In this document: piece after piece, positions 1 to 8,317 of the stretch
Layout of the letters: each line of letters opens with the position of its first letter
Numbering within the stretch: position 1 is the first letter of the stretch
Assembly (NCBI GenBank): GCA_947564645.1
Contig: CANOCU010000041.1
Location: forward strand, 1 to 32,100
Length of the DNA stretch: 32,100 nt
DNA from: an uncultured Lachnospiraceae bacterium
Lineage (GTDB): Bacteria > Bacillota > Clostridia > Lachnospirales > Lachnospiraceae
Reading direction: 5' to 3'
Notes under the pieces: model-generated
Databases searched by the model: none
What the model was told of the DNA's origin: nothing
The model's input: only the letters and a program-made list of their open reading frames with translations
Translations under genes and position numbers: made by a program

Positions 1-1
1 G

Positions 2-271
2 GGGATCGGTTATATTATCCTTGCCGGAATTATGGGAATTAAATGGGGGCTTCTTTACCGCATAACAGGAAATATATGGGCAGGGCTTGGCGACCATTTA
101 TTCAATAATACCGTTGCTACCAATATGCTGCATGTCGTCTCGCTAAAGGGCGCAGATGAATTACAAATTGTCCGGATCATGGCGGCACAGATAATTTCCT
201 TTGCGCTTGTGACGGTTGTTTATGATTGCAGGAAAAGAAACGCAAATAGTTGTATAAGGGGGATATTCTAA
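2..271 (+). CDS. CPBP-family intramembrane metalloprotease, C-terminal part only
   Basis: The frame is open from the window edge, so the 5' part of the gene is missing; about 89 residues remain. What is seen is a hydrophobic segment, then GDHLFNNT (His and Asn as in the third conserved motif of CPBP/Abi proteases) and a last membrane helix before a short basic tail. Family knowledge: CPBP proteins are multi-spanning membrane proteases related to CAAX prenyl proteases, often linked to peptide or bacteriocin self-immunity. It is convergent with the next gene and shares its terminator. The substrate cannot be inferred. It is unrelated to the polysaccharide cluster. Confidence 0.7.
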   Translation, partial: GIGYIILAGIMGIKWGLLYRITGNIWAGLGDHLFNNTVATNMLHVVSLKGADELQIVRIMAAQIISFALVTVVYDCRKRNANSCIRGIF

Positions 272-323
272 AACGAAAGGAATGAAAGAATTATGAGTAC
301 AGCACTAATGACAAGAAGACCAA

Positions 324-349
324 AAAGAGACTGCAAACGCAGTCTCTTT
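324..349. terminator. bidirectional intrinsic terminator between convergent genes
   Basis: A perfect 11-bp stem (AAAGAGACTGC paired with GCAGTCTCTTT) closes a 4-base loop. A run of five A's at 322-326 on the + strand becomes the U-tract for the minus-strand DUF3048 gene, whose stop codon lies 10 bases away. The + strand end has only a short T-run, so it works best for the minus strand but can serve both genes. Confidence 0.8.
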
Positions 350-359
350 CATTGATTCA

Positions 360-1550
360 TTAATTAGCAGCGCCGATCTTCTGATCGTCCACAAGGAAGG
401 AATCTCCATCCTCCACGATGCATACCATCGTCTTACCGGTATTCAGTTCAATCTCATTGCCGTTATCATCATAATATCTTGTAGCGCCGTAATCGGAAGT
501 CTTCTCCCAGTTTACATGGATACCTTTGCCGTTCGTGAAGTACCATCCGTCTCTTGTATTGTCGATACACTGGAAGGCGAGATAACCCTTCTGGTCGCGC
601 ACTTCGTAGTAGGTGTTCTGAATCAGCACATTTTTGAAAGAAAGCTGTTTGCCGTTGGCCTTGTCTACGTGAGGTCCGTCACTGGAACCGGAAAGATGCT
701 GGAATCTGTCGTACATACCGGTCTCGTCGTTATAAACAAAATAGCAGTTTGTTACCGGATAGGTAGGAGACATATCGATCTTGCCTGCCGTTATGGCGTT
801 ACTATACTGCTCCAGTGTATTAGGAGAGCCAGCCGGTGCAAACAGATAATGGCTTTCGTCGGCATAACCGTCACGGTAGTTCAGGTCATAGCCGAGCTTA
901 TCAATATCCGCCAGGATACCTTCGGTATCTACATAGGCGTTATCCGTGGCATTATTGGCATCTTTGGCACGCCAGAAATTGCTGCTGGACAATCCGTCAA
1001 TATCTTCCGTATCCGGACGGTTGATCACTTCATCTATGTAGAAGGGACCGCCAAAGTGGATATAGAAAGCATCCCACTCGAAGGACCAGTATACGTAATA
1101 ATCGCGGCAGCTTCTGACATTGCCGATCCTGTCATAATCATTCCAGTCCTGAAATAATGCCATCAGTCTTGTAATACTTCCTTCTACATTGCATTCATAA
1201 AGAACATCTGCATCGGAGAGACCATATTGAGCAGCGGTCTTCGTGTTAGGAACCATGACTGTGATCGGTCTTGTATTATTAACCTCTTCGGTTACCCATT
1301 CATTTGTAATACGACTGCGGACCATTCCGTCTTCCGGGGGAACATCATCGTCAGTCTGCGTTGCCAAGTCGCCTGCTTCGTCGGAATCTCCTGCCTCTTC
1401 TGCCTCTTCTATAGTGTCTGGTTCTTCTATGTCATCGATGACCTGCTCCTGCTCGACAACCGGTTCTTTAGATCCTTCCGTGTTACCACAACCAAATAAC
1501 AAAAGAGTAGAAGATAAGGCTACAAGAAAAAGTACCTGTAATCTTTTCAT
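360..1550 (-). CDS. DUF3048 domain lipoprotein (YerB-like)
   Basis: 396 residues. The N-terminus is a lipoprotein signal peptide (basic start, hydrophobic stretch, lipobox LLFGC with Cys21), so it should be anchored on the outer face of the membrane. Residues about 22-78 form a very acidic, Glu/Asp-rich linker. From about residue 79 the sequence matches DUF3048: the NTRPITVMVPN strand, GLSDADVLYE, IGNVRSCRDYY and HFGGPFY, and a C-terminal part with GWYFTNGKGIHVNW and ELNTGKTMVCIV. The start is supported by AGGAGAG about 8 bases upstream of ATG. It is transcribed away from the polysaccharide genes and has its own promoter. The function of the family (B. subtilis YerB) is not established; a cell-envelope role is inferred only. 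Confidence 0.85.
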   Translation of the reverse strand: MKRLQVLFLVALSSTLLLFGCGNTEGSKEPVVEQEQVIDDIEEPDTIEEAEEAGDSDEAGDLATQTDDDVPPEDGMVRSRITNEWVTEEVNNTRPITVMVPNTKTAAQYGLSDADVLYECNVEGSITRLMALFQDWNDYDRIGNVRSCRDYYVYWSFEWDAFYIHFGGPFYIDEVINRPDTEDIDGLSSSNFWRAKDANNATDNAYVDTEGILADIDKLGYDLNYRDGYADESHYLFAPAGSPNTLEQYSNAITAGKIDMSPTYPVTNCYFVYNDETGMYDRFQHLSGSSDGPHVDKANGKQLSFKNVLIQNTYYEVRDQKGYLAFQCIDNTRDGWYFTNGKGIHVNWEKTSDYGATRYYDDNGNEIELNTGKTMVCIVEDGDSFLVDDQKIGAAN

Positions 1551-1598
1551 TCTAAATTCTCTCCTTCTTTCTATTTCGGGTTTGACCCAACTGTTCCT

Positions 1599-1627
1599 AG
1601 TATAGCATAAGCAAAAAGGAGAGTCAC
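1599..1627 (-). promoter_or_regulatory. sigma-A type promoter for the DUF3048 gene
   Basis: Read on the minus strand, a -35 GTGACT (positions 1627-1622) and a -10 TATACT (1604-1599) are 17 bp apart. This is about 50 bp upstream of the lipoprotein start codon. The -10 is a 5/6 consensus match and the -35 is 4/6. Confidence 0.55.
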
Positions 1628-1747
1628 GTAAAAAAACCAGAAAAAATCCACAAAATGTTACAGGCTAATTTTGAAAAGTTTGTAAGTATGTTCAGTCACC
1701 TTTTTCAGACTTTTTTGTATGACAGGATCGTCTTAGAGGGATTGTAA

Positions 1748-1776
1748 TTGCATAATTTGGCTATAGGTTGTATGAT
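1748..1776 (+). promoter_or_regulatory. candidate promoter of the rmlD-gmd-fcl unit
   Basis: A -10 TATGAT (1771-1776, 5/6) has a weak -35 TTGCAT (1748-1753) at 17 bp. It lies about 80 bp before the rmlD start, leaving a leader that contains a GGAGG at 1838-1843. The divergent gene upstream has its own promoter, so this roughly 305-bp gap (1551-1855) holds two back-to-back promoters and no gene that I can support. Confidence 0.45.
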
Positions 1777-1788
1777 AATACTATCATA
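1771..1788. promoter_or_regulatory. operator-like inverted repeat over the rmlD -10 box
   Basis: TATGATA and TATCATA form a perfect 7-bp inverted repeat separated by ATAC. It begins exactly on the candidate -10 hexamer and covers the probable transcription start. The symmetry and position suit a dimeric regulator site, but AT-rich palindromes arise easily, so this is a suggestion. Confidence 0.35.
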
Positions 1789-1855
1789 AGGGAGGTGTCG
1801 TTAGCGGCACAGGAAAACAGTAAAACAAAGGAAAATACGGAGGCAGAGAACCAGA

Positions 1856-2698
1856 ATGAAGAAAGTGATAGTGACAGGCGCCGACGGACAGTTGGGCCGT
1901 GCCATTAATTTGCAGTATGCAGGCAGTGGGGAATATGAGCTGATCAATACGGATGTGGGTGATCTGGATATTACGGATATTGACAGAGTGATGGAATTTG
2001 TGCGGGAAATACGGCCCTATGCTATCATTAACTGTGCGGCATATACGGCGGTGGATGCATGTGAGAAGGAAGAAGATCTGGCGTTTCGTATCAATGCAAT
2101 CGGCCCGAGGAATCTGAGCATAGCAGCTACGGAGACAGGGGCAAAGCTGATGCATGTCTCCACAGACTATGTATTTGACGGAAACGGAACCAGACCTTAT
2201 CTGGAGACAGATCCGACGGGACCCCAGGGAGCGTATGGGAGAACGAAGCTGGCCGGTGAGAACTTTGTCAAAGAGTTTAGCAACAGGCATTATATCGTGC
2301 GGACAGCGTGGATGTATGGGGACGGTAAGAATTTCGTGAAGACTATGCTGCGGCTGTCGGAGACACATGACAAGGTCAGAGTAGTCATGGATCAGGTGGG
2401 ATCGCCGACCAGTGCAGGCGAGCTGGCAAAGGCCATCGCGTATCTGCTTCCGACGGAGAATTACGGGCTGTTTCACGGGACTTGCGAGGGAGATTGCAGT
2501 TGGGCGCAGTTTACGGAGGAGATCTTCAGGCTTGCGGGGCGTAACACGAAAGTGGAAGCCATTACCTCGGAAGAGTATGGTGCGGCAGCGAAGCGGCCTG
2601 CTTATTCTATTCTGGAAAATTATATGTTGAAGATGACAACAGACTTTATGTTTGCAGACTGGCATGATGCCATTGCTGAGTATATCAGGCGTTTGTAA
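1856..2698 (+). CDS. rmlD: dTDP-4-dehydrorhamnose reductase
   Basis: 280 residues, the usual length for RmlD. It makes dTDP-L-rhamnose by NAD(P)H-dependent reduction of dTDP-4-keto-L-rhamnose in the cytoplasm. Seen directly: the N-terminal Rossmann motif TGADGQLG (residues 7-14), the STDYVFDG strand (102-109), the catalytic pair Tyr127-Lys131 in YGRTK, and RTAWMYG, all typical of this extended SDR family. The start ATG follows GGAGG at 12 bases. The usual partners rmlA, rmlB and rmlC are not in the window and must be elsewhere. It is first in a co-oriented set with gmd and fcl. Confidence 0.93.
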   Translation: MKKVIVTGADGQLGRAINLQYAGSGEYELINTDVGDLDITDIDRVMEFVREIRPYAIINCAAYTAVDACEKEEDLAFRINAIGPRNLSIAATETGAKLMHVSTDYVFDGNGTRPYLETDPTGPQGAYGRTKLAGENFVKEFSNRHYIVRTAWMYGDGKNFVKTMLRLSETHDKVRVVMDQVGSPTSAGELAKAIAYLLPTENYGLFHGTCEGDCSWAQFTEEIFRLAGRNTKVEAITSEEYGAAAKRPAYSILENYMLKMTTDFMFADWHDAIAEYIRRL

Positions 2699-2807
2699 TA
2701 AGCAGGGTCACTTTACAGAGGGGACTTTTTGTGAGAAAATAGGTCTGCCCGCGTATATGGTCCAATCATTGCCGGGGAGAACACGGGATAAAAGAGAGGG
2801 AAAGAAT

Positions 2808-3872
2808 ATGCAGAAAATAGCATTGATCACAGGTATTACCGGTCAGGATGGTTCTTATTTGGCGGAGTTTTTACTGGAGATGGGGTATGAGGTTCACGGG
2901 CTGATCCGCAGACACAGTATTTCCAATACGGCCAGGATAGATCATCTGATCCAATCAGATTATTATAAGGTTAAGTTTTTCCTGCATTTTGCAGATACCA
3001 CGGATTCCAGTAATCTCATGCGCCTGATCGCAGAGATCCGGCCTACGGAAGTATACAATCTGGCGGCGCAGTCGCACGTGGGGATTTCCTTTGATGTGCC
3101 GGAGTACACGGCAGAGGCGACGGGAGTCAGTACGCTGAAGCTGTTGGAGGCGATCAGGGTAAACGGCGGCACATGCAGATTTTATCAGGCATCTACGTCG
3201 GAATTGTTCGGCGGCATTCCGGAGACGGCTCCTCAGAGCGAGAAGACGCCTTTTTACCCGAAAAGCCCCTACGGCGCAGCGAAGCTGTACTCTTACTGGA
3301 TCACGGTGAATTATCGGGAATCTTATAATATGTATGCCTGCAACGGGATTCTTTTTAATCATGAGTCTCCGAGGCGCGGCGAGAATTTTGTTACGCGCAA
3401 GATTACGCTGGCGATCGCGAATATCATTGCCGGCAGGCAGGAGAAACTGTCTCTGGGGAACATGAACGCTAAGCGGGACTGGGGATTTGCCGGGGATTAT
3501 GTCAGGGGAATGTGGCTGATGCTTCAGCAGGATAGGGCGGATGATTATGTGCTGGCGACCAATGAGACTCATACGGTGAGAGAGTTTGTGGAGGCAGCTT
3601 TCGGAGAGCTTGGCATCGCGATCCGCTGGGAAGGAACGGGTGTCAATGAGAAAGGGTATGATATGGAGACAGGCAGACTGTTGGTGGATGTCAACCCTGA
3701 GTTCTACAGGCCGGCGGAAGTGGAGTTCCTTTGGGGTAACTGTGAGAAGGCGGAAAGAGAACTGGGCTGGAAGCGGGATGTAGACTTTAAGGGGCTTGTT
3801 GCGATGATGATGGATGCCGATTTGAAGGAGATTGCAGGCATAAGCTGTGAGGAATATAGAAAGAACGGCTGA
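2808..3872 (+). CDS. gmd: GDP-mannose 4,6-dehydratase
   Basis: 354 residues. It converts GDP-D-mannose to GDP-4-keto-6-deoxy-D-mannose, the first step to GDP-L-fucose. Motifs seen: [10 protein letters not shown] at residues 9-18 (cofactor binding), ASTSELFG (128-135, with Thr130 and Glu132), Tyr155-Lys159 in YGAAK, and the Gmd signature [16 protein letters not shown] (183-198). The frame is open further upstream, but the ATG at 2808 is preceded by AGAGAGGG at 7 bases and begins the conserved sequence, so longer starts are rejected. Its partner fcl lies downstream of one intervening membrane-protein gene. Confidence 0.95.
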   Translation: MQKIALITGITGQDGSYLAEFLLEMGYEVHGLIRRHSISNTARIDHLIQSDYYKVKFFLHFADTTDSSNLMRLIAEIRPTEVYNLAAQSHVGISFDVPEYTAEATGVSTLKLLEAIRVNGGTCRFYQASTSELFGGIPETAPQSEKTPFYPKSPYGAAKLYSYWITVNYRESYNMYACNGILFNHESPRRGENFVTRKITLAIANIIAGRQEKLSLGNMNAKRDWGFAGDYVRGMWLMLQQDRADDYVLATNETHTVREFVEAAFGELGIAIRWEGTGVNEKGYDMETGRLLVDVNPEFYRPAEVEFLWGNCEKAERELGWKRDVDFKGLVAMMMDADLKEIAGISCEEYRKNG

Positions 3873-3887
3873 GAAATCATAGAGCAT

Positions 3888-3908
3888 CCGTGTCAGAGGC
3901 TGACACGG
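3888..3908 (+). other. hairpin after gmd without a U-tract
   Basis: CCGTGTCAG and CTGACACGG form a perfect 9-bp stem with a 3-base loop, 15 bases after the gmd stop. No T-run follows, so it is unlikely to be a normal intrinsic terminator. It may be an mRNA-stability or processing element between gmd and the membrane-protein gene. Confidence 0.4.
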
Positions 3909-3951
3909 GGTGCAGGTACAGAGGATGGCAGAAGAAAGGTATTGATATGCT

Positions 3952-5739
3952 ATGCTGTCAGTAACGCTAATATGGCTTTATTTATTTTTCACGACTTACC
4001 TTTTGGGATATGGTATCCTGAGGATCCTGACGCGGTATATACCTTATAAAATCAGGCATATGGATTCCTGTCTTCTGTGCGGTCTGGCTGCAGCTACCGT
4101 GTATGCACAGCTGTTCAGTCTGCTGGGGAAGGTCGCGATGGCGGCGAACCTGTTTCTTGTGGCTGTCTGCGTCAGTATTTTGTGGTGCGGCAGGCGTGAG
4201 CTTGGCGGTATGCTGCGAAGGGCGTACGAGAGCGTTAGGAAGGGCGGGATCGGTGGAGCGGAGAGAAGAGGAAGAATACTGATCATCGTATGCCTCTTTT
4301 TTCTGTTTGCCTATGGGACTTCGAGGGGCATGATCCATTACGATACGGGCCTTTATCATGCCCAGAGTATCCGATGGCTGGAAGAGTACGGTGTGGTGAA
4401 GGGACTTGGCAATCTGCATTGCAGACTGGCATATAACAGTTCCTCCTTTGCGCTTTCGGCACTTTACAGCATGGCGTTTCTGGGTGGCCAGTCATATCAT
4501 GCCGTCGCCGGCTGGCTGGCTTTTCTGTTGGCGAAGATCTGTCTGGAAGTAGTGGATTCACTGCGCGCGCGTAGACTGCACACGAGTGATTTTGCAAGAG
4601 TGATGGGAATCTATTATCTGGTCAATATTTTTGATGAAATGATCTCGCCGGCTTCCGACTATTTCATGGTATTGCTGGCCTTTTATATTGTGATTCGATG
4701 GCTGGAGCTGTTGGAAGAGCGTACAGAGGAGATATTTCCCTATGCAATGCTCTGTGTTATGGGTGTATTCTTAATGACGGTCAAATTGTCGGCTGCATTG
4801 ATCCTGCTGCTTGTGTGCTATCCGGCTTACCGGCTGCTTCGGGAGAGACGCTGGAGGGAGACCGGGGGCTACCTGCTTCTGGGGATCATAACGGCGCTGC
4901 CCTATCTGATCAGAAACGTGCTGTTGTCCGGCTGGCTTGTCTATCCTTTCACACAGATCGATCTGTTCCGTGTCAGGTGGAAGATACCCAAAGGTGTGGC
5001 GGATTATGATGCCAGGGAAATTCAGGTTTGGGGCAGAGGGTATTCGGATGTTACCCGCTATGATATTTCCATGAAGGAATGGGCGCCGGACTGGTTTCGT
5101 TCGCTTGCGGGCAGCGACCGGCTGTTAGTGATCGCGGCGCTTACAGCCATAGGCATTCTGGCTGTCTATGCGGCAGGAATGTTTCTGGGAATATGGAGGA
5201 AACGGTGGGATATACTGCTTGTACAGGTCACGGTGGCCGGATCTTTTGTGTTCTGGCTGTGTACTTCTCCGTTGATCCGTTACGGCTGTGTCTATGTGTA
5301 TTTGACTCCTGCAGTCATTCTGGGCGGGATCCACGACGCGGTATTGTCTGCGGACGGTGTCAGATACTTCGCTGCAGATAATGAGAAACCGGGTTTGAAG
5401 GAACCCGGGGAGCGGGGCGTCCGACTCACGGGGCATTTGCCAAATACCTGTATAAAGGTGGCCAGATGGTGCGGTATGGCCGGCGTGATCTTTCTGAGCG
5501 TTTATAAATGTCTGGCGCTTGGCGGGGAGATCGCAACGTCCGGGGAGAAGGGCTATTGGCTGCTGCAGAAAGATTATGAAAACTATGAGACGAGTTCTTA
5601 TGAGATAGAGGGTATTACCTTTTATTATCCGGTGCAGGGGGACCAGGTGGGATATAAGGATTTCCCGTCAGCGCCGGTAAAGGTGGAAATAGAGTTTATG
5701 GGAGAAGCACTGGAGGACGGTTTTGCCGCTGTCCGGTGA
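3952..5739 (+). CDS. large multi-spanning membrane protein, possible GT-C-like glycan enzyme
   Basis: 595 residues with about 10-12 hydrophobic segments. After the third segment there is a conserved-looking loop [20 protein letters not shown] followed by [16 protein letters not shown]. An Asp/His-rich first long loop like this is reminiscent of GT-C membrane glycosyltransferases, and the sequence resembles the poorly characterised LIC_10190-type membrane family as I remember it. The C-terminal 100 residues are a soluble tail. The start is ATG with a GAAAGG about 12 bases upstream. It sits between gmd and fcl, which suggests a link to the fucose-containing polymer. The reaction is unknown; a role as a membrane transferase or polymerase is inference. 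Confidence 0.6.
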   Translation: MLSVTLIWLYLFFTTYLLGYGILRILTRYIPYKIRHMDSCLLCGLAAATVYAQLFSLLGKVAMAANLFLVAVCVSILWCGRRELGGMLRRAYESVRKGGIGGAERRGRILIIVCLFFLFAYGTSRGMIHYDTGLYHAQSIRWLEEYGVVKGLGNLHCRLAYNSSSFALSALYSMAFLGGQSYHAVAGWLAFLLAKICLEVVDSLRARRLHTSDFARVMGIYYLVNIFDEMISPASDYFMVLLAFYIVIRWLELLEERTEEIFPYAMLCVMGVFLMTVKLSAALILLLVCYPAYRLLRERRWRETGGYLLLGIITALPYLIRNVLLSGWLVYPFTQIDLFRVRWKIPKGVADYDAREIQVWGRGYSDVTRYDISMKEWAPDWFRSLAGSDRLLVIAALTAIGILAVYAAGMFLGIWRKRWDILLVQVTVAGSFVFWLCTSPLIRYGCVYVYLTPAVILGGIHDAVLSADGVRYFAADNEKPGLKEPGERGVRLTGHLPNTCIKVARWCGMAGVIFLSVYKCLALGGEIATSGEKGYWLLQKDYENYETSSYEIEGITFYYPVQGDQVGYKDFPSAPVKVEIEFMGEALEDGFAAVR

Positions 5740-5783
5740 TAAGGGAATGGAAGCGTTTAACAAAAATGGAGGAGAGTCATATC

Positions 5784-6725
5784 ATGAACAAGACAGATAA
5801 GATTTATGTGGCCGGTCACAGAGGACTGGTAGGAAGTGCGATTGTCAGGAATCTGGAAGCGAAGGGGTATACCAATGTCATAGGAAGAACGCACAGAGAG
5901 CTGGATCTGACAAGCCAGCAGGCGGTGCGGGATTTCTTTGAGGCACAGAAGCCGGATGTGGTAGTATTGGCTGCGGCCAAAGTGGGCGGCATCAATGCCA
6001 ATAATACATCTCCGGCTGATTTTGCGTATGAGAACCTTCAGATTCAGTGTAATGTGATCAAATGCTGCCATGATCATCATGTTAAAAAGCTGCTGTTTCT
6101 GGGCAGTACCTGTATTTATCCCAAGATGGCTCCGCAGCCGATCCCGGAGGATGCGCTTTTGACCGGTCCCCTTGAGGAGACCAATGAGGCATATGCCATC
6201 GCCAAGATCTCGGGACTTGAGATGTGCAGGTTCTTTAAGAAACAGTACGGGGATGACTTCATCAGCTGTATGCCTACGAATCTTTACGGACCTCATGACA
6301 ACTATGATCTTCAAGGCTCCCATGTCATGCCGGCAATGATACGCAAGTTCCATGAAGCCAGGGTGCAGGGAAGCGAGAGTGTCGAGTTGTGGGGAACCGG
6401 TACGCCGCTCAGAGAGTTTTTGTACGTGGATGATATGGCGGATGCCTGTGTCTTCCTGTTGGAAAACTATAGTGGAGAGCAGCATGTAAATATCGGTACG
6501 GGTAAGGAAATTACGATCAGGGAACTGGCAGAGACCGTACGGAAGGTCGTTGGATATCAGGGGAGGATCGTCTGGAACAAGGACATGCCGGACGGTACCC
6601 CGCGCAAGCTGACTGATGTGACCAAATTGCATGATCTGGGCTGGAGACACAAAGTGGAACTTGAGGAAGGGGTGCGGCTGGCTTATGAATGGTTCCGGGA
6701 AAATGTAGAAAAAGCCAGGATGTAG
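5784..6725 (+). CDS. fcl: GDP-L-fucose synthase
   Basis: 313 residues (E. coli Fcl is 321). It performs the epimerisation and NADPH reduction of GDP-4-keto-6-deoxymannose to GDP-L-fucose. Seen: GHRGLVGS (11-18), GSTCIYP (107-113, the catalytic Ser/Cys region), Tyr137-Lys141 in AYAIAK, and [12 protein letters not shown]. An upstream in-frame ATG exists at 5736, overlapping the previous gene, but GGAGGAG at 5768-5774 fits the ATG at 5784, where homology begins. Together with gmd it commits the cell to an L-fucose donor. Confidence 0.95.
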   Translation: MNKTDKIYVAGHRGLVGSAIVRNLEAKGYTNVIGRTHRELDLTSQQAVRDFFEAQKPDVVVLAAAKVGGINANNTSPADFAYENLQIQCNVIKCCHDHHVKKLLFLGSTCIYPKMAPQPIPEDALLTGPLEETNEAYAIAKISGLEMCRFFKKQYGDDFISCMPTNLYGPHDNYDLQGSHVMPAMIRKFHEARVQGSESVELWGTGTPLREFLYVDDMADACVFLLENYSGEQHVNIGTGKEITIRELAETVRKVVGYQGRIVWNKDMPDGTPRKLTDVTKLHDLGWRHKVELEEGVRLAYEWFRENVEKARM

Positions 6726-6739
6726 GCGATAAATTACAA

Positions 6740-6768
6740 TTTACAGCGAGTGTTTTGTTTGTTATTAT
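6740..6768 (+). promoter_or_regulatory. promoter of the Spo0A-domain gene
   Basis: -35 TTTACA (6740-6745, 5/6) and -10 TATTAT (6763-6768, 5/6) with the optimal 17-bp spacer, about 60 bp upstream of the start codon. This is the best-matching sigma-A promoter in the window. It suggests that the small regulator gene is expressed independently of the sugar genes before it. Confidence 0.65.
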
Positions 6769-6827
6769 GTAAATGTACCAAGTAACTACACTAACAATTC
6801 AATTCAGTTCGCAAAGGAGCAAGTAAA

Positions 6828-7208
6828 ATGATAGAGGATAGTACAGTGACCAGCCGGGAACTGGAACAGGCGATATCCGGTTTCATGTTGGAACTGGGTA
6901 TTCCTGCGCATTTGAGAGGTTATCAGTATCTGAGAAGTGCCGTAGAAATGTGCGTAGGGGATATGGAGTTGGTAGGCAGTGTTACCAAGCTGCTGTATCC
7001 GGATCTTGCAAGGATGCACAAGACTACGGATCAGAAGATCGAACGGGCAATCCGCAATGCGATCGAGGTGTCATGGGAGAGAGGAAATGGTATATTGTTC
7101 GAGGAGTTGTTCGGCTATAATAATTCGGAAGAGTATAGCAGACCTACGAACAGTGAATATATCGCGGCTGTGGCGGATCATATCAGGTTGGAGTATGAGC
7201 TGATCTAG
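6828..7208 (+). CDS. stand-alone Spo0A C-terminal DNA-binding domain protein
   Basis: 126 residues, almost entirely the Spo0A effector domain. ELGIPAHLRGYQYLRSA (residues 22-38), SVTKLLYPDLARMHKTT (51-67), IERAIRNAIEVSWERGN (71-87), ELFGY (93-97) and RPTNSEYIAAVADHIRLEY (105-123) follow the Spo0A C-terminal domain closely. The phosphoacceptor receiver domain of full Spo0A (about 260 residues) is absent. It is expected to bind DNA resembling the 0A box and could act as a constitutive or competing regulator. RBS AAGGAG lies 8 bases before ATG. It has its own promoter and is closed by a strong terminator, so it is a single-gene unit inside the polysaccharide cluster. The target genes are unknown. 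Confidence 0.9.
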   Translation: MIEDSTVTSRELEQAISGFMLELGIPAHLRGYQYLRSAVEMCVGDMELVGSVTKLLYPDLARMHKTTDQKIERAIRNAIEVSWERGNGILFEELFGYNNSEEYSRPTNSEYIAAVADHIRLEYELI

Positions 7209-7267
7209 CGGATGACGATGCTTCATAGAGGGATGGCGCGTTGCCATGGGATATATGAAAAAGTGAG

Positions 7268-7294
7268 GGAAGAGATACGTCTCTTCCTTTTTTT
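7268..7294 (+). terminator. strong intrinsic terminator after the Spo0A-domain gene
   Basis: A perfect 8-bp stem (GGAAGAGA with TCTCTTCC, loop TACG) is followed immediately by seven T's. The loop is a stable tetraloop-like sequence. It lies 60 bp after the stop codon and separates this gene from the glycosyltransferase operon. Confidence 0.9.
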
Positions 7295-7303
7295 GTGGAA
7301 TTA

Positions 7304-7312
7304 TGCTAAAAT
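7304..7312 (+). promoter_or_regulatory. extended -10 promoter for the first glycosyltransferase operon
   Basis: TG at 7304-7305, one base, then TAAAAT (7307-7312, 5/6), an extended -10 element. The -35 region falls in the terminator T-run and is poor, as is tolerated with an extended -10. The predicted transcript starts about 70 bp before the first gene. Confidence 0.45.
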
Positions 7313-7334
7313 AGCGTGAGAAGAACTCATGACG

Positions 7335-7367
7335 GTTCGTGTGAAAACGATTTAAGTGTTTTCGAAC
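7335..7367 (+). other. 5' leader hairpin of the glycosyltransferase operon
   Basis: GTTCG (7335-7339) pairs with CGAAC (7363-7367) and AAAAC (7344-7348) with GTTTT (7358-7362). A 4-base bulge and a 9-base loop separate them. It lies in the untranslated leader between the promoter and the ribosome binding site (AGGAAGG). It could be a recognition element for processive antitermination such as LoaP, but no such protein is encoded here. Confidence 0.35.
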
Positions 7368-7387
7368 GGAAAGGAAGGGTATGGCTC

Positions 7388-8317
7388 ATGAATTTGCTCA
7401 GTGTTATAGTACCCTGTTATAATGAAGAAGAAAACATCAGGGATTTTTATGACGAATTATTTAAGAATGATCTTTTTTTCAGGGAAAAGCAGATAGATGT
7501 GGAAGTGATCTATGTAGATGACGGTTCTAAGGATAAGACGGCAGCTGAGGTAAAGAAGCTGCGGAGCGAAGATGAGAGAGTGCATTTGCTTTCTTTTTCC
7601 AGAAACTTTGGCAAGGAGGCGGCTATCTATGCAGGACTGCAGAAGTCGAAGGGAGATCTGGTAGTATTGATGGATGCCGATCTGCAGGACCCCCCGTCGC
7701 TTTTGCCGGAAATGTACAGGTATATAGAGGAAGGATATGATTCCGTGGCGACGAGACGTGTCACCAGGAAGGGAGAACCGCCGATCCGCTCTTTCTTTGC
7801 CAGAATGTTTTACCGGCTCATGAACAAAATATCCAGGACGGAGATCGTAGACGGGGCGAGAGATTTCCGGCTGATGACCAGACAGGTGGTTGATGCCATT
7901 CTTGCCATGACGGAATATAACCGGTTTACGAAAGGGATCTTTGGCTGGGTGGGTTATGATACCAAGTGGCTGGAATATGAGAACATTGAACGTAAGAAGG
8001 GAGAGACCAAGTGGTCTTTCTGGAAACTGTTCCTCTATTCACTGGAGGGGATTACGGCATTCTCGACGATGCCGCTTACCGCAGCGGCTGTGATCGGGGC
8101 GTTGTTTTGTATATTGGCATTTTGTATGATCATCGTGATCATTGTCAAAACACTGATCTTTGGAGATCCGACTTCCGGCTGGCCGTCGATGGTATGTATC
8201 ATTCTCCTGGTCGGCGGGATACAATTGTTTTGTCTTGGTATAGCAGGGCAATACTTATCTAAGACTTATATGGAAGTCAAGAAGAGACCGATCTATCTTG
8301 TGAAAGAGGATATCTGA
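7388..8317 (+). CDS. polyprenyl-phosphate glycosyltransferase, GT2 (GtrB/ArnC-like)
   Basis: 309 residues. The N-terminal GT2 domain has VDDGSKDK (43-50) and the DADLQDPP motif (96-103), which is characteristic of enzymes that move a sugar from a nucleotide to undecaprenyl phosphate. Two hydrophobic segments near residues 232-260 and 268-292 anchor it in the membrane, again typical of GtrB/DPM-like proteins. The product would be Und-P-sugar, used outside the membrane by a GT-C transferase such as the one at 18035. The ATG at 7388 has AGGAAGG about 10 bases upstream; a longer frame upstream lacks a good start. Its TGA overlaps the next ATG by one base. Confidence 0.85.
   Translation: MNLLSVIVPCYNEEENIRDFYDELFKNDLFFREKQIDVEVIYVDDGSKDKTAAEVKKLRSEDERVHLLSFSRNFGKEAAIYAGLQKSKGDLVVLMDADLQDPPSLLPEMYRYIEEGYDSVATRRVTRKGEPPIRSFFARMFYRLMNKISRTEIVDGARDFRLMTRQVVDAILAMTEYNRFTKGIFGWVGYDTKWLEYENIERKKGETKWSFWKLFLYSLEGITAFSTMPLTAAAVIGALFCILAFCMIIVIIVKTLIFGDPTSGWPSMVCIILLVGGIQLFCLGIAGQYLSKTYMEVKKRPIYLVKEDI

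Noticed and set aside
293-355. 20-codon open frame starting MSTALMTRRPKRD
   Set aside because: It is made mostly of the terminator hairpin sequence, and no homologue is recognisable.
1795-1908. small GTG-started frame in the rmlD leader (Asn/Glu-rich)
   Set aside because: The only Shine-Dalgarno overlaps the start codon itself, so translation is unlikely; it ends inside rmlD in another frame.
1784-2665. long minus-strand open frame opposite rmlD
   Set aside because: Composition is His/Cys/Arg-rich and lacks domain features; it is an antisense shadow of the GC-rich rmlD gene. The same holds for the minus-strand frames opposite gmd (2955-3887) and fcl (5757-6650).
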